A stretch of DNA of 60,432 bases from Mnemiopsis leidyi (GCA_000226015.1 JH152945.1:171880-232311), one strand, 5' to 3'. Positions 47,201 through 57,512 are shown, counted from the first letter of the stretch. A program made the numbers and translations. Notes: a model not told the origin generated them from the sequence alone.

Positions 47201-50200
47201 CTACAAGACGTAACCTAGTAACCTACTACGGACCACCACATATCTAACTATCTAACTATCTAACTACAATTCTCAAACACAGTACATAGTCTCCTACACA
47301 CATACAACAGATGTGTACCTCATGGACCGCCGCATCAATGTGGGCGTGGTGCGATAAGTGGTTCAGATCTCGCTAACGTCCAGTTTTTAGTGGCAGCTAT
47401 GACACTGGATATCTTCAGCTACTTCGCGGTTGAACGATTAAAAGTTAAGGAGGCTTGAGGGCGCAACTTTGCGTGTAAGGCGAGGTGGGGTACCCCTGCA
47501 TTCATTCTGTGGAAAGGTGGTGTCGGCAAGAAAGGTGGTGGCACTGACCACTAACTAGTGGTTAAAACCATAACATAACGCGCCAAAATAACAGGAAAAA
47601 GAAAGTTTTTCAATGAAGCTCTTTGCCTTGTTGTTACTTTTTAGGCTTTTTTGAGAGTTCAACAATTTGACTCATGGTTATAACCTCAAAAGATCATCAA
47701 TGTAGACATTCGATTTCTTTTCGGGTTGTAAAAAAGACATGAAACAAGCTACTGATATAACCAGATATAGCTATAAATAGATATAGCTACATTTAATTAA
47801 ATGTAGCTACTAATGTAACTAGAAACTTACAAATGTACTTCAAATAGTCGGTTGTATGAATATTCTCAGGATTACTGTTATCGTACAAGTTGTATCTCTC
47901 ATGATAATTTGCTGATACCATTCTCTGCTAAAACCTACTTTCTTGAAAACGAAAAAAAGCGAAACCGATTGATAAATGAACCATGAAAAACGACACAAAT
48001 GTAGCATCAAAGCCATATCAAATATATATCTGCCGATCTCAAAAAATATGTATCTGCCAAACTTATAAAATCTTTTCTATCTATAGACTTATGAAGGCTT
48101 TATCATGTTTATTTGTTGCGATATTTACAAAAGATAGATACAATGATACGCAAATATAAAGCAACCCTGCAAAAGGAGCACTACATAATCCGACTGCAAA
48201 ATACGAGTAAACAATGTGACGTCGCCCGAATTTCCTTGGATCAAATGTTCGGCATTGTGCAGGAAACTAATTCGTATTGTTGCACCCCGGGACCGGACTT
48301 TGGGACATTGTTTCTTTGGTATATCCTGTCCTATAATGACATGATTTGCGGCACGTTATGTGGATAAAGGGTTTTGATTGGTAGGTTGGTATCACATGAT
48401 ATGTGTTCTGTTCTCTAATTGGCCAGATTTAGGGAAAACAGGGTTTTATAGGATAGGAGTGAGTTTGAACCGGTACTTGTTCCCTCTTCTTCACCAAACA
48501 TCGTTAATCAATACAATCGAAATTTCACCCAAAGAAAAGCATCTCGACGGAATTTCCAATTAAAAGACGCAAACAGAGAGACGAAGATCTTTACGATCAG
48601 ATCAAACTAACCGATGATGAAGATATCCTTCTCAGTTTCATCCCCCACTCCCGGGTCACTGATTGGGGCTGCTACCGGCAAGGCTGCATTGAGGGTGGCG
48701 TTGTCTGACGTCTGAGGAAAAACTGTGCTGTGATTGGTCGGATATTGCCACATGGTAATGGAATCGTGTTGCTATTGGTCAGATTTTGAATGGCGCGAAG
48801 TTTTTTACAAGCTTAAATTTAAAACAATGCGGTATTTAAAATTTGTATTTAGAACTTTCGAACTATTCTGATTACAGCAACAAATACACAAACAAAATCA
48901 CCAAAACCACCAAAATTGAGTGACAGACAAAATAAAACGTAGTATTTTACCGTGTTGGTGTGGGTCGGAGAGCTGTTGTTTACAGTGGGGTTGCGAACAG
49001 AGCGTCGGACGATCTCATGAAACATCAGAGAGGGGGAAAATCCCGCGTCACCATCTACACCTTGGGTGATTAAGTCATTACTTAATTAGGTCACTTTATG
49101 TAAATTCAACTTGGGTGATTAAGTCATTACTTAATTAGGTAACTTTATGTAAATACAACTTGGGTGATTAAGTCATTACTTAATTAGGTCACTTTATGTA
49201 AATACAACTTGGGTGATTATGTCATTAGTTATCTTTTTCTATTTCTTATTATTATTAGCTATTGGGATTTATTGAACGACTATTAAGTTTTGACACAGAA
49301 TTAAGGACTGGGGGTGTCATCCACATTTATCAATATTCCAAAAAAGTTAGAATTAGATGTAATTCGATATGTTGGGCGCTTGGTGATTATAGAATAGCTT
49401 AAGCAGACAATAAGCATTAGGTGCACAAAGACGTCGTCCTTAAATTTGCTATAGCTTGTGTGTTTACCATTTTTATCATCATAATTATGGAAACAACTTA
49501 ATCGTATATTAACGAGCTAAATTCATGCTCAAGTAAATTTAAGGGGCCGCGAAAGTACGAAAAAATATGTACCCTAGAGGAGTTTATACAAAAAGACACT
49601 AAATCTAAAGGTGAATTGAAAATGTAAGACGTACAGTGTTGCAAAATCTACACGTTTAATTGCTGCTGGCTGGATATTGGAGCGATTACAAAAGAAATCA
49701 AGATAAATCAATACACGAGCGGTAAGCAAGGAACAAGCGGTTTGTTGCGCAACGAATTACATTTGATGAAGAGCGCCGAGGTTTAACAAAGGGAATACTT
49801 AGAGCACATGGTCAAATAACCTGTACTATGTCCGGCTAAATCGGCAGAACCACGTGGTCTCGCCCTGCACTCCCATTGGTTGCCATGGTGTCACGTGCTG
49901 TTTTGGCGCTTTGTGATTTGTCTGGTACGCTTGGCCACGGGACGAAGATCGTAAGGAGGCGAGTTGTTATGAAACGGCTGAATCCCAGTCTCCAACTGAC
50001 CCAGAATTGTCTTATCGGGTCAAGAAGTCCCAATGGAACACGTAATGAGAGATGGGGACTTGGAGCATGCTTGGAATCCAGGAATATTTAAACTACCTAG
50101 TAAGTAGTGGATAAAGGGACCTTGAGACTGGAATCTACCGCCTTGTAACGAATTGTTGCGTTAATACGTCAACTTTTGAACTATTTTCACCCGAAAACGC

Positions 50201-53200
50201 CACAAAAAATTATAGAAAAATTACCGATAGCCTATCGGCTACGAACTTGTCAGATTTTTATTCATCGGGGACGAATATTTGTGCGACAGAGTTGGGACTG
50301 GTTTCTTAACAAACATTGGCATATGAATAAGAATACTGAAGGATTAATATAAAAGAAAAAAACTACATCTCTGTGAAGAAATGATAAAAAAGGATGAAAT
50401 CACAACACGCACACAACATGAACAATATGTGACCAATGTATGACTAATATGTGAGTATGTGACCAATGTAAGACCAATGTAAGACCAAGGTATGACTAAT
50501 ATGTGAGTTTGTGACCAATATGTGACCAATATGTGACCTATGTATGACTAATATGTGAGTTTGTGACCAATATGTGACTAATATGTGACCAATGTATGAC
50601 CAAATACCAATGTATGACAAATATAAGAACAATATGTGACTAATATATGACTTATATGTGAGTATTTGACCAATATGTGACCAGACTCTCTTCATATCTA
50701 TATTTACCCTATAAACCATTAACGCTCTTAAAATATCAGAGCAATAACAGACAGCAGATCTAGACACGCAGATCCTCTAAAAGTAGGCAGCAGGCGTCTC
50801 AGACCAACCTACAACTTGTTCTAAACTAAACACTTACCTACCATCCAACAAACTAAATAGAATAGCTTACATTTAATCAAACTACCATACTTTTCAAGGC
50901 GGCACTAATTGACACTGCAACTAACCCTCGAACCATAAACTCTTATCTTTAACGTCCTCACAATAATATAACACTGAAGTAAGACTTGCGTCTTATCTTT
51001 AAATAGAGTCGAGTCTTTAGCAAGGCACTGCGATACACCTGTTGTCCGCCGTTGTTATAACGACCTTGCATAAAGCCGTTTTTATTGCGACCTTGTATAA
51101 AGCCTGAGCAAGTTTACCCTCTCTCAAAGCAAGGACCTTTCAAGAAAACGATTTATTTTTCGGGTTTTAGAAATAAATTTGAGCTGAAGGTTTTGTTGCG
51201 TGGGTTCTTAACAAAACGTTTAAATCTTATTGAATAAATAGGTAGGTTAATTTCTGACAGTTAACAAAATGTTTCCAAACATTCGTCCCAGAGTCCTAAA
51301 TCTCGTAGGAAATACCGCTTAGCATTACAATGAAAATTTCGACATTAGCTTCGAAAAATGTCGCTGTACAATTACAAACAAAAGCAAAGCAAACAAACAC
51401 CACAACTGAACAAATAGCGGCGATGGTGGTACAGAAAAAAACAATTACCGCAGACAATTAGAGCTGGCGGCAATAACAACATCAAATAACGCTGGCCAGG
51501 AACAAGACAATGAGGACTCGGGGTCGGCTTTGTATGTTTTTAGGGTGCCAGATCATACAGTGGTTATGATAGTATGATAGTATGACACAGTGAATATGAC
51601 ACAGTGACTAAGATACAGTGACTATGTGTTTCCATACCTCAGGGTCTGAGAAGATGATAAGTTCGACTTTTTATCACAAGATTCGACTGTTCAAAACAGT
51701 TTCACTTGATGCTTGAGGAAATAAAATCTGACAATAGACAAACTGAAGTAAGACTTCATAACATTAACAACCAAATCCCTATAGTAGAATGTCAATCTGG
51801 AAATCGATTAAAGTAGAAAATAATCACCCAGTAACAAAGATAGGAAAACAACTCCTTCTACGATCTTCATATCTGTAGTATTCCTACGCTTTGTAACGCG
51901 AAGTATGTAGAAAAAATGAAATTACAGTTTATCAATTTGAGAATTTGCTAATATTTTTCGACGAAGCGTGCCATGCAATTCACTATTTAGGCTTCATTAG
52001 TCACTAGGCATAAATCGGAGTATGTACTTTTCTATTTCGCCAGTTGCCTCCTTTTAATTCTTAAAAATTGACTACTGAAAACGGATCTTAATAAATGTAA
52101 GTCTAAGAAAATTGATGAGGATTAACAGGCAAAACGAAGAATTATCTACAACCAAGAGCTTTAGGAACAACAAGACATATCAGCACTCTAACGTGCCCTT
52201 AACCTCCTAAACTCAGACCTCTTCAAACAAGTTCACCAATCATCGCAGACCTATCTCCGTGTCAACCAATCAGAGGAGGTGGCGAAGTAACCATGGCAAC
52301 AGGTGAGGACCGGGGCTGCCTTTAACCAGCTGGACATCCCGACTTCTGACGTGTTGGTTAGTTAACATTCCTAACACACCCACTCTGTTGGTTGGAATTT
52401 GTGGGGTGCTTTTGACAGGAGTCAGTGGTCAGGTACATTGAGTGAATACTTAGTAGCAATAACAAATATTTAGCGGGTGTTACTTGGACTCTATGGATAG
52501 TTGATAACTACTTGAGTGAAAGAATAACCGAAAAGAATTTTCTAGAATTATCTAAAATGAGGTTTAGTATGCATTGTCAGCATTTTGTAACTTTCTAGAA
52601 CATTACTCAGGAGTTTATAACAACTTAGTAGTCTTAGTTGATAAAAAACAAAAAAGTAACTAACTTGCCAGTTTCATGGAAGAAACTGTGAAGGCAATTT
52701 GTCATCTATCGCATGCGGTATAGGACTAGAAGATTACTGTTAAGTAGCCGGGGAGCAGGTACTTTAACTAAGGCTCTTATCATACTATGCAGATTAAGAT
52801 ACAAACTACCTCGATATCTTCATAGCTCTTAGGAGAATTATGAAGAACAAAATTATACAACAAATGTCGATATTAGAGCTCAGTTAGATTCGAAGCTGGG
52901 GAGTGCGAGTTGTTCCATGAGTTTAATCAGAAAAAAATAAATTTCCATGTTGATAAAATAAATTAAACTCACGTCAATACAACTTTAGACCTGGTAAATT
53001 AAATTGTAACCATCTTAGGACAATAGGACTTAGTACGAGGTACGTTGACCACACGGTACAATGTTTTTGTTATTAAGTAACACACCTGTAAATTATTGGG
53101 GTTCTGACACCTGCCATCTTACTACTGATATCAGTCGCAAACGAAAAGCGTTTGCGACTTAAAGGGCCCTTTGAACCCCGGTCTTAAATTTGACGAAAAA

Positions 53201-54964
53201 TCGATTGAGAAAAGTCTCGAGGTTCAAAAATTTTTGATTCAGTGTCTTTTCTGGGTTGGTTGCCACCACCTTAATACTAGCTGGAAACCCGGCCTACGGC
53301 CGGGATTTCCAGTACTCGCATCGCCAAGAAACCCCTCCCCCTCCCCCTAACTCTCCCCTCTCGTAGGCCGGTCTGAATTAGATATCGTTTGCAACGTAAG
53401 CATTCAATCTCTTTTTGTCAGAATCTATAGATATTTTTGCAGCGTTGGATATATTCTAGTTTTAGAAAATGAATGCAGCATCAAAGTTATGAAACACCAA
53501 AAAAAGTTTCTGAACTTGCAACACCATGATAATTGTTCGTTGTTATTGTACAAATGTAACAAATTACTTGGATCAATACCAATGACTTATTTCTCTGCTC
53601 CCATCATTAGTTTAACCATTAATTTATTGTTAACGTAACGAGTTGACTCCAGGATGGCCAATAACCAGTATGTATCAGGTTTTTGTTTAAATTCGCCACT
53701 AAGACACTGGACACAAGTAATAATAGCATACATCCTCATGGGACAGCGACAAAGCACATTTTTTGTCTTACACAAATTTATCTTACACTAATAGACTTAC
53801 AAAGGGTGGAGTGTTTTATTGCGTTAATGACACGGTTTCTCTGTAAAACTTGTGGGTCACGCACCAGCTCTAAAGCTTTACAAGTCACATATGTCTTATT
53901 TCTATATATGCGAAACAGAAAGACACAATTCGAATTAACCACGAATTCGGCGTAAATAAAGATTTTAAGATAAAAAACTGACAATAACGTAAAATAAAGA
54001 CCTGATTGAGGTTGCTATCGAACATAACTTTATCAAGACAAACAATTCGGGCACAACAACCGAAAAGAACGTACAGACAGATATTAGATAACTCAGATAC
54101 CTGACATACCAGTCACGTGACCAGATGAGCTAAAATACAGATCCTTACTCTTTGTTATGTGGAACAATAGGAGGACCATGTCCACTAGTCTTATAGTGTC
54201 TGTGTGTGACGTAGTGTCAGTTTTGTCTTGTTCACGTTTTAATTGTTCAGTTGTCTTGAACAGAGTAACTGACCGTCATATTTTGTTGTTTTTACATAAA
54301 TGACATAAGTCATTGGTTTCCATAGTTACTGTAGGCTAAACAGTTACTGGTTTCTATTATTATCATCATGGATAGTTACCGTTTAAGTTTAAGGTCACCA
54401 AGATTACCATGTTGACAATGGAAGTTACTAGTCATAACTTTTCATACTAATTATTACCAAGTTTGATTTCCTTGATATACTACTAGGAGCACACTAACAT
54501 ATCGGCTAAAAACAATGACTTAACGATTAAAAAACAATAAAAAACAATAACTTAACTTAACTTAAAAACAATAACTTAAAGAACATGCAAATAACATAAC
54601 AATGAACAGTAGTTAAAACTTCGCTGGCGAAAAGCGACCTCCACTTATTAATGACACCTGGAATAGCCTCGAATTTTATCAATATTGACCATGAACATTA
54701 CTGATGACCCAAAATAGTGACATAATGACAAATATATTGACAGTTTGTATGACCTCAACATTTACTGAACACAGTTTGATCCAGGTCCCGCTAGTCAGCA
54801 GCAATAAGTCATATCCAGGTAGCTAATAACTGTCTCATTAATGTAGGTCTCTACATTTAGCATCCCAGGTGTCGCCGTTCCGGTTCTCTGATTGGTCAAT
54901 ATTGGTCACGTGGCATGACAACGGTTCGTGGTTGGTTAAACAGCAGAGTGCGAAGGCAAGTGTC
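35125..54964 (-). CDS. Type I membrane protein spread over 20 kb, N-terminus unresolved
   Basis: Seven minus-strand exons agree in phase throughout: 54964-54855, 49060-48951, 48711-48612, 46001-45935, 37345-36842, 35982-35848 and 35302-35125 (TGA), 400 residues in all. The first three encode a short ectodomain with four cysteines (ALCCLTNHEPLSC, GDTWDAKC) and N-glycosylation motifs (NNSS, DNAT). Exon 4 completes a transmembrane helix (IIGVLIGFCVFAVIGVTMTV) followed by CWVR. The long tail is Ser/Thr/Pro-rich with a Cys/hydrophobic patch (CVFMFKKLACNVIPVWCSF), then a charged helix (SEYEKRKRQMKELD), an acidic block (DDHLDESDDGGELDE) and the end GSRSGSIRGH. No family was recognised; a surface receptor or adhesion role is inferred from topology only. 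The exon 1 donor (GTAGAG) and the exon 6 donor (GTGGGT) are weak. A possible start exon is listed separately. Confidence 0.6.
35330..35650 (+). repeat. Degenerate repeats of GTCATGATAGTTGTC type
   Basis: Units of about 60 bp containing GTCATGATAGTTGTCA-like cores and CAATGTCATT / CAGTGGTATT variants. They lie in the last intron of the minus-strand gene, starting about 30 bp from its final acceptor. Confidence 0.65.
35716..35839 (+). repeat. 15-bp minisatellite (GAACATGTGTCACAA)
   Basis: About nine copies, with small interruptions, ending within ten bases of the splice donor at 35847 of the minus-strand gene. Confidence 0.93.
36510..36832 (+). repeat. AGCTAACC-type tandem array
   Basis: Dozens of degenerate 8-10-bp units (AGCTAACCT, AGCTAACC, AGCAAACCT). 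The array ends about 10 bases from the splice donor at 36841 of the minus-strand gene. Confidence 0.93.
37346..38135. other. Intron sequence, nothing firm
   Basis: A + strand frame of 57 codons from an ATG at about 37542 looks mildly protein-like (SNLNHLKLYLKLEGESTVKL) but stands alone. It may be a decayed retroelement fragment. Confidence 0.35.
38136..38229 (+). repeat. (GA)n microsatellite abutting a 13-N gap
   Basis: About 40 GA dinucleotides at 38136-38216, followed by Ns at 38217-38229. The array is probably longer in the genome. The LINE endonuclease segment begins directly after the gap. Confidence 0.98.
38230..40005. mobile_element. LINE fragment with inverted 5' part (endonuclease minus, RT end plus)
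   Basis: From about 39020 down to 38230 on the minus strand is an apurinic-endonuclease domain with its catalytic signposts in order: FGTWNVLSL, LLGITETHI, VVVYAPTEGAS, LLLGDLNAQI, VNQIDHVCIS and GSDHYLV. About 39527-40005 on the + strand encodes the C-terminal part of a reverse transcriptase polyprotein: LTILLYGSEVWN, FEVFHQRCLRKIL, RWFGHVVRMP, GRPRKNW and a TAG. The central reverse transcriptase is absent. The two parts meet near 39520 and point away from each other. The family is LINE-like (RTE/CR1 type not resolved). The sequence after the stop, AAGTACAAGTAAGTA, could be a short tail repeat. Confidence 0.85.
42011..42259 (+). repeat. 31-bp minisatellite, eight identical copies
   Basis: The unit starts ACGTGGAAGCGAGAAGGAGG and ends GTCTTAATGTA, with starts every 31 bases from 42011 to 42228. 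I see no substitution between copies. Confidence 0.97.
42836..42925 (+). repeat. AACAAACACACAAACT-type repeats
   Basis: Five imperfect copies of a 16-18-bp unit (ACACAAACTAACAAAC, ATACATGAACTAACAAAT). Confidence 0.85.
44860..45290 (+). mobile_element. 5'-truncated LINE, reverse transcriptase C-terminus
   Basis: The + strand reads QRGRERYMILQVW, then shifts frame at about 44935 to FRETSRRETMAITP, YDGSFAVLGARLWNVVPAEV, FQGYKEKLSQFL and a stop at 45212-45214. This is the conserved end of many CR1/Jockey-group LINE second frames (RGRERY...SFxxxGARLWN). Most of the element is missing and there is one frameshift, so it is inactive. About 70 bases of 3' sequence end in CGATGTAACGATGTAAG-like repeats, the usual 3' tail. 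Confidence 0.85.
45291..45934. other. Intron sequence, nothing recognised
   Basis: AT-rich. It contains CTATTGGTC at 45855-45863 followed by CACGTG at 45873-45878, a motif pair that recurs elsewhere in this gene. Confidence 0.5.
46002..48611. other. Intron with an octamer array
   Basis: No exon was recognised besides the flanking ones. A tandem array and its flanking repeat are described at 47008-47275. Confidence 0.5.
47008..47275 (+). repeat. CTATGTAA octamer array between two copies of a 39-bp repeat
   Basis: TACAAGACGTAACCTAGTAA...CCACCACA occurs at 47008-47046 and again, unchanged, at 47202-47240. Between them lie about 14 copies of CTATGTAA (47055-47170). The second copy is also followed by short CTAACTAT repeats. 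Confidence 0.93.
49061..49230 (+). repeat. 49-bp minisatellite containing a splice acceptor
   Basis: Unit starts CTTGGGTGATTAAGTCATTA; starts at 49061, 49110, 49159 and 49208 (the last copy partial). On the minus strand each unit ends TAATCACCCAAG. The copy at 49061 supplies the acceptor used for the exon at 49060-48951. Confidence 0.93.
50430..50690 (+). repeat. ATGTGACCAAT-type tandem array
   Basis: Degenerate units of about 11 bp (AATGTATGACC, AATATGTGACC, AATATGTGAGT). Chance frames in it encode tyrosine/histidine-rich repeats of no significance. Confidence 0.9.
53133..53159. repeat. Perfect hairpin, 11-bp stem
   Basis: AGTCGCAAACG and CGTTTGCGACT are separated by five bases. No T-run follows and no gene ends here on either strand. 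Confidence 0.85.
53281..53312. repeat. GC-rich hairpin with 14-bp stem
   Basis: CTGGAAACCCGGCC pairs with GGCCGGGATTTCCAG across a TAC loop, with one bulge. It is far more GC-rich than its surroundings. Confidence 0.88.
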
Positions 54965-55866
54965 CTGCCATTATGGTAACGCGATATTGCACTGTTTAAG
55001 AACGTAATGTACTAGAATATGTACCCTCAAATATACTGTGTAATGTGTAGATAACAAAACAATGACACTTGTGCAACTAACTTAATTCTTATAAGATCAA
55101 ACCGCAGCTATAGATTAACTACAAAACTCTGAATTGGCTGCTACAAGTTAGCGGGGCTTAACAAATGTAGAAGTGTAGAATTGCCGCTGTAAAGGTGTTA
55201 TATCCGTGACAAATAACAATGAATGAAAAAGCTTGCGGAGTTCTTGTAAAATCAGAGAAATATCCAAAAGATCGCTACACCAGTGTGGTAAGCCGGGAAG
55301 GTGGGGAGCAGAGCGAGTAATGAGCAGGCTCACACTGGGGCAGGGGCATCACGCTCACAATGGCATGTAGTTACTGCGCAAGCAACCCCCAGCCACACCC
55401 GGCAGATTAACCACTTAGATTTGCATTTTGCAGAATGTTTCTGCACTCCGCTGCAAAGTTTTTTTTGCTTTTGTTTAGCGGCTGTTTAGGGGGCAACTCT
55501 AAAGTACGTAGCAACAATTATACGAGTTTGAAATGAGGGAGCTGCTGTATAGTGAGACTTGCGTTTTGAAATTACAGCATCTAGGTTAACGGTTAGGTAG
55601 CAGAATCGCGTTTAGAGGAGCTTAGGAACTCAAGGACAATGTGAAAATCTATTTTTAGCAACTCATGTTTACCGGACTCATACTTTCTATCATGGATGCG
55701 ATTTACATTCGACCTAATTGAAAATCAATTTTCTAAAGAACAGACATTAGCAGGTCTTATCTTACGTTAACTGCAGTCGCACTACAAGTTTCTACATAGT
55801 TGTTAAAACTCAAAAATTGTTAAATAAGGATCAACTAATCATGTCAGATAAACTGTAAAAACTCAC

Positions 55867-55897
55867 CATAAGAAATAAGGATGAGCTCGAGAAGCAT
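55867..55897 (-). CDS. Candidate start exon of the minus-strand membrane-protein gene
   Basis: ATG at 55897 reads MLLELILISY followed by a strong donor, G/GTGAGT, at 55866. This looks like the beginning of a signal peptide. It ends in phase 1, whereas the exon at 54964 needs phase 2, so either an exon between them is missing or this exon belongs to another transcript. An upstream out-of-frame ATG (14 bases earlier) ends in TGA just before. Confidence 0.35.
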
Positions 55898-56615
55898 CAA
55901 AACCCAGGCTTCATCACCTCACTGAGACCCCCTGATCGACACACGCTCTCTTTGTCCCTGTTTACCTGTCCTTGCTATGTGAATACATTTGTCAGGGATT
56001 GCTGCTTACCATGGGAGTGTAAAAGTTTTAATTTTCATAGACTACAAAAGATATTTGGAAGAGGAAATGGGTGAGACGATAACAGATAGATAGGTTCAAT
56101 ATTAGATGGTAGATCAAATTTTTAAAAGATAAGATTCGGTTCGACTAGGTAAATTGCAAATATATTAAACCATGTGCTGTCAAGCGATGCCCAGATTATA
56201 CTTTTTCGTTTTGGTGAAGATTTAAATTCTTTACAAAACTAATCGAGAAAAGTAAATTAGGGGAGGGGTCACAAATCAAATCTGTTGCACGATTCTAATT
56301 GGTTTTACCTACTTTCTCATTAGTCAATCGTTGTCGTGCCAAACGAAAATTTGAGAGTTGTGAACCTCTCTTAAACATATTTTTTTTCAATCGGCTTGTC
56401 ACATTCTAAAAAACCTCGTGCCTTTAGAGATGAGGCAACTTTGATGGCAGTGAGTTACCAACTAAATCTGAATTTTTAAAATCGCAAAATGCTATAAGAA
56501 ATCAAACTATCGACACAAGAAAAACAAGGTGATAACCGATTCACATTTATTACCCGATAAATCTAGCACATTTTGAATAATCAGTCACACTGTTACACAC
56601 ATCAATTTAGTCACA
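55898..56615. other. Intergenic, nothing recognised
   Basis: Divergent region between the minus-strand gene and the duplicated + strand segment. AT-rich; no feature was seen. Confidence 0.5.
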
Positions 56616-57086
56616 CTGTTACACAAATCAATTTAGTGACACTGTTACACACATCAATAAAGTTACACTGTTACACACACATCAACAATCAAGTGTAAAT
56701 GTTACACACACCAACAATAAAGTCAGTGCACATTCTGATAACAATGCTATCAACTCTTTATCCTACAAAGTCACCAACTCTTAGTCTGCTCAGAGAGCTA
56801 GCGCTCTCTTTAAGATCTGTGTAGCATTAAAATCACGAAGCTTCGGAAAGATGCTCTCAGTTTTTGAGCTTTATTTGCCTGCGCCGACCCTTTGTTATTC
56901 TTGTCATTTAATAGACTATTCCAGATAGCTATTGTTTACACCAGTGAGCAACCCTGATAAAACAAAATTTGAAATTATCCTCATTGAGGATGGCAAGTTT
57001 GATCTTGTCTTCCCTAATAAACTTCGTTCTCTGGAGTGTAGCCCCTGTTGGAGCAGATGTTTCAGGTAACTATCTTGAAATAGAAT
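56616..57086 (+). repeat. Promoter/signal-exon duplication, copy A
   Basis: Nearly identical over about 470 bp to 57711-58179. It opens with CTGTTACACA-type short repeats and includes a whole leader plus a signal-peptide exon and its splice donor. Confidence 0.95.
56990..57065 (+). CDS. Orphan signal-peptide exon (copy A)
   Basis: Reads MASLILSSLINFVLWSVAP then VGADVS, 25 codons plus one base, followed by the donor GTAACT. It is a full secretion signal with phase 1 at the end, identical in design to copy B. No lectin-like exon follows before copy B begins. It may act as an alternative first exon for the downstream gene, since the phase is the same, or be the remnant of a duplicated gene. Confidence 0.6.
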
Positions 57087-57251
57087 AAGATTAGGAACCG
57101 ACTGGATATCCAGCTGAATCCGGTTCCGGCCGGATATCCGGCTTCAAAATCCGGTTCCGGTTACGGTCCGGTTTCAAAACAATTTGCCGGATTTTAACCG
57201 GAAATAATTTTTTTCAAATCAAAATGTTTTTAAAATTTTTTCAAATCAAAT

Positions 57252-57398
57252 AACTGGGACCAGTTACGCTTACTGGGACCAGTCCCACTAACTGGGACCA
57301 GTCCCACTAACTGGGACCAGTCCCACTTACTGGGACCAGTCCCATTTACTGGGACCAGCCCCACTTACTGGGTCCAGTCCCACTTAGTGGGACCAGTG
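57252..57398 (+). repeat. 20-bp minisatellite of palindromic units
   Basis: About seven copies of ACTGGGACCAGTCCCACTTA. Each contains the inverted repeat TGGGAC-CA-GTCCCA, so the array can form a row of hairpins. Confidence 0.93.
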
Positions 57399-57447
57399 GC
57401 ATGCACTCATGTGACATGTATAGTTGTACTTTGCGGCAACAGATTAG

Positions 57448-57512
57448 GTCACGTGGCTCTCATTTAGTCACGTGACCCACAATATCATACGAAATACAGA
57501 GGTCACGTGACC
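57448..57512. promoter_or_regulatory. Cluster of three CACGTG E-boxes
   Basis: CACGTG at 57450-57455, 57469-57474 and 57504-57509, each inside GTCACGTG. The third sits in the perfect palindrome GGTCACGTGACC. This is the core recognised by bHLH-ZIP factors such as USF or the MITF/TFE group. The cluster lies about 570 bp upstream of the copy-B ATG. Binding is inferred only from the motif. Confidence 0.5.

Larger units (their letters stand above)
49231..54854. other. Large intron, repeats only
   Basis: No exon of the minus-strand gene was recognised here, although extra exons cannot be excluded. It contains an ATGTGACCAAT array (50430-50690), two short hairpins (53133-53159, 53281-53312) and otherwise AT-rich sequence. 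Confidence 0.5.

Noticed and set aside
49836-50091. Facing frames of 65 and 71 codons
   Set aside because: They overlap on opposite strands, have no domain, and contain a promoter-like CCAAT/E-box pair instead.
50344-50767. Tyr/His/Ile-rich frames on the minus strand
   Set aside because: Translation of the ATGTGACCAAT tandem array, not a protein.
55148-55489. Short frames of 61 and 62 codons between the candidate start exon and 54964
   Set aside because: Neither offers splice sites giving the phase needed to link 55867 with 54964.
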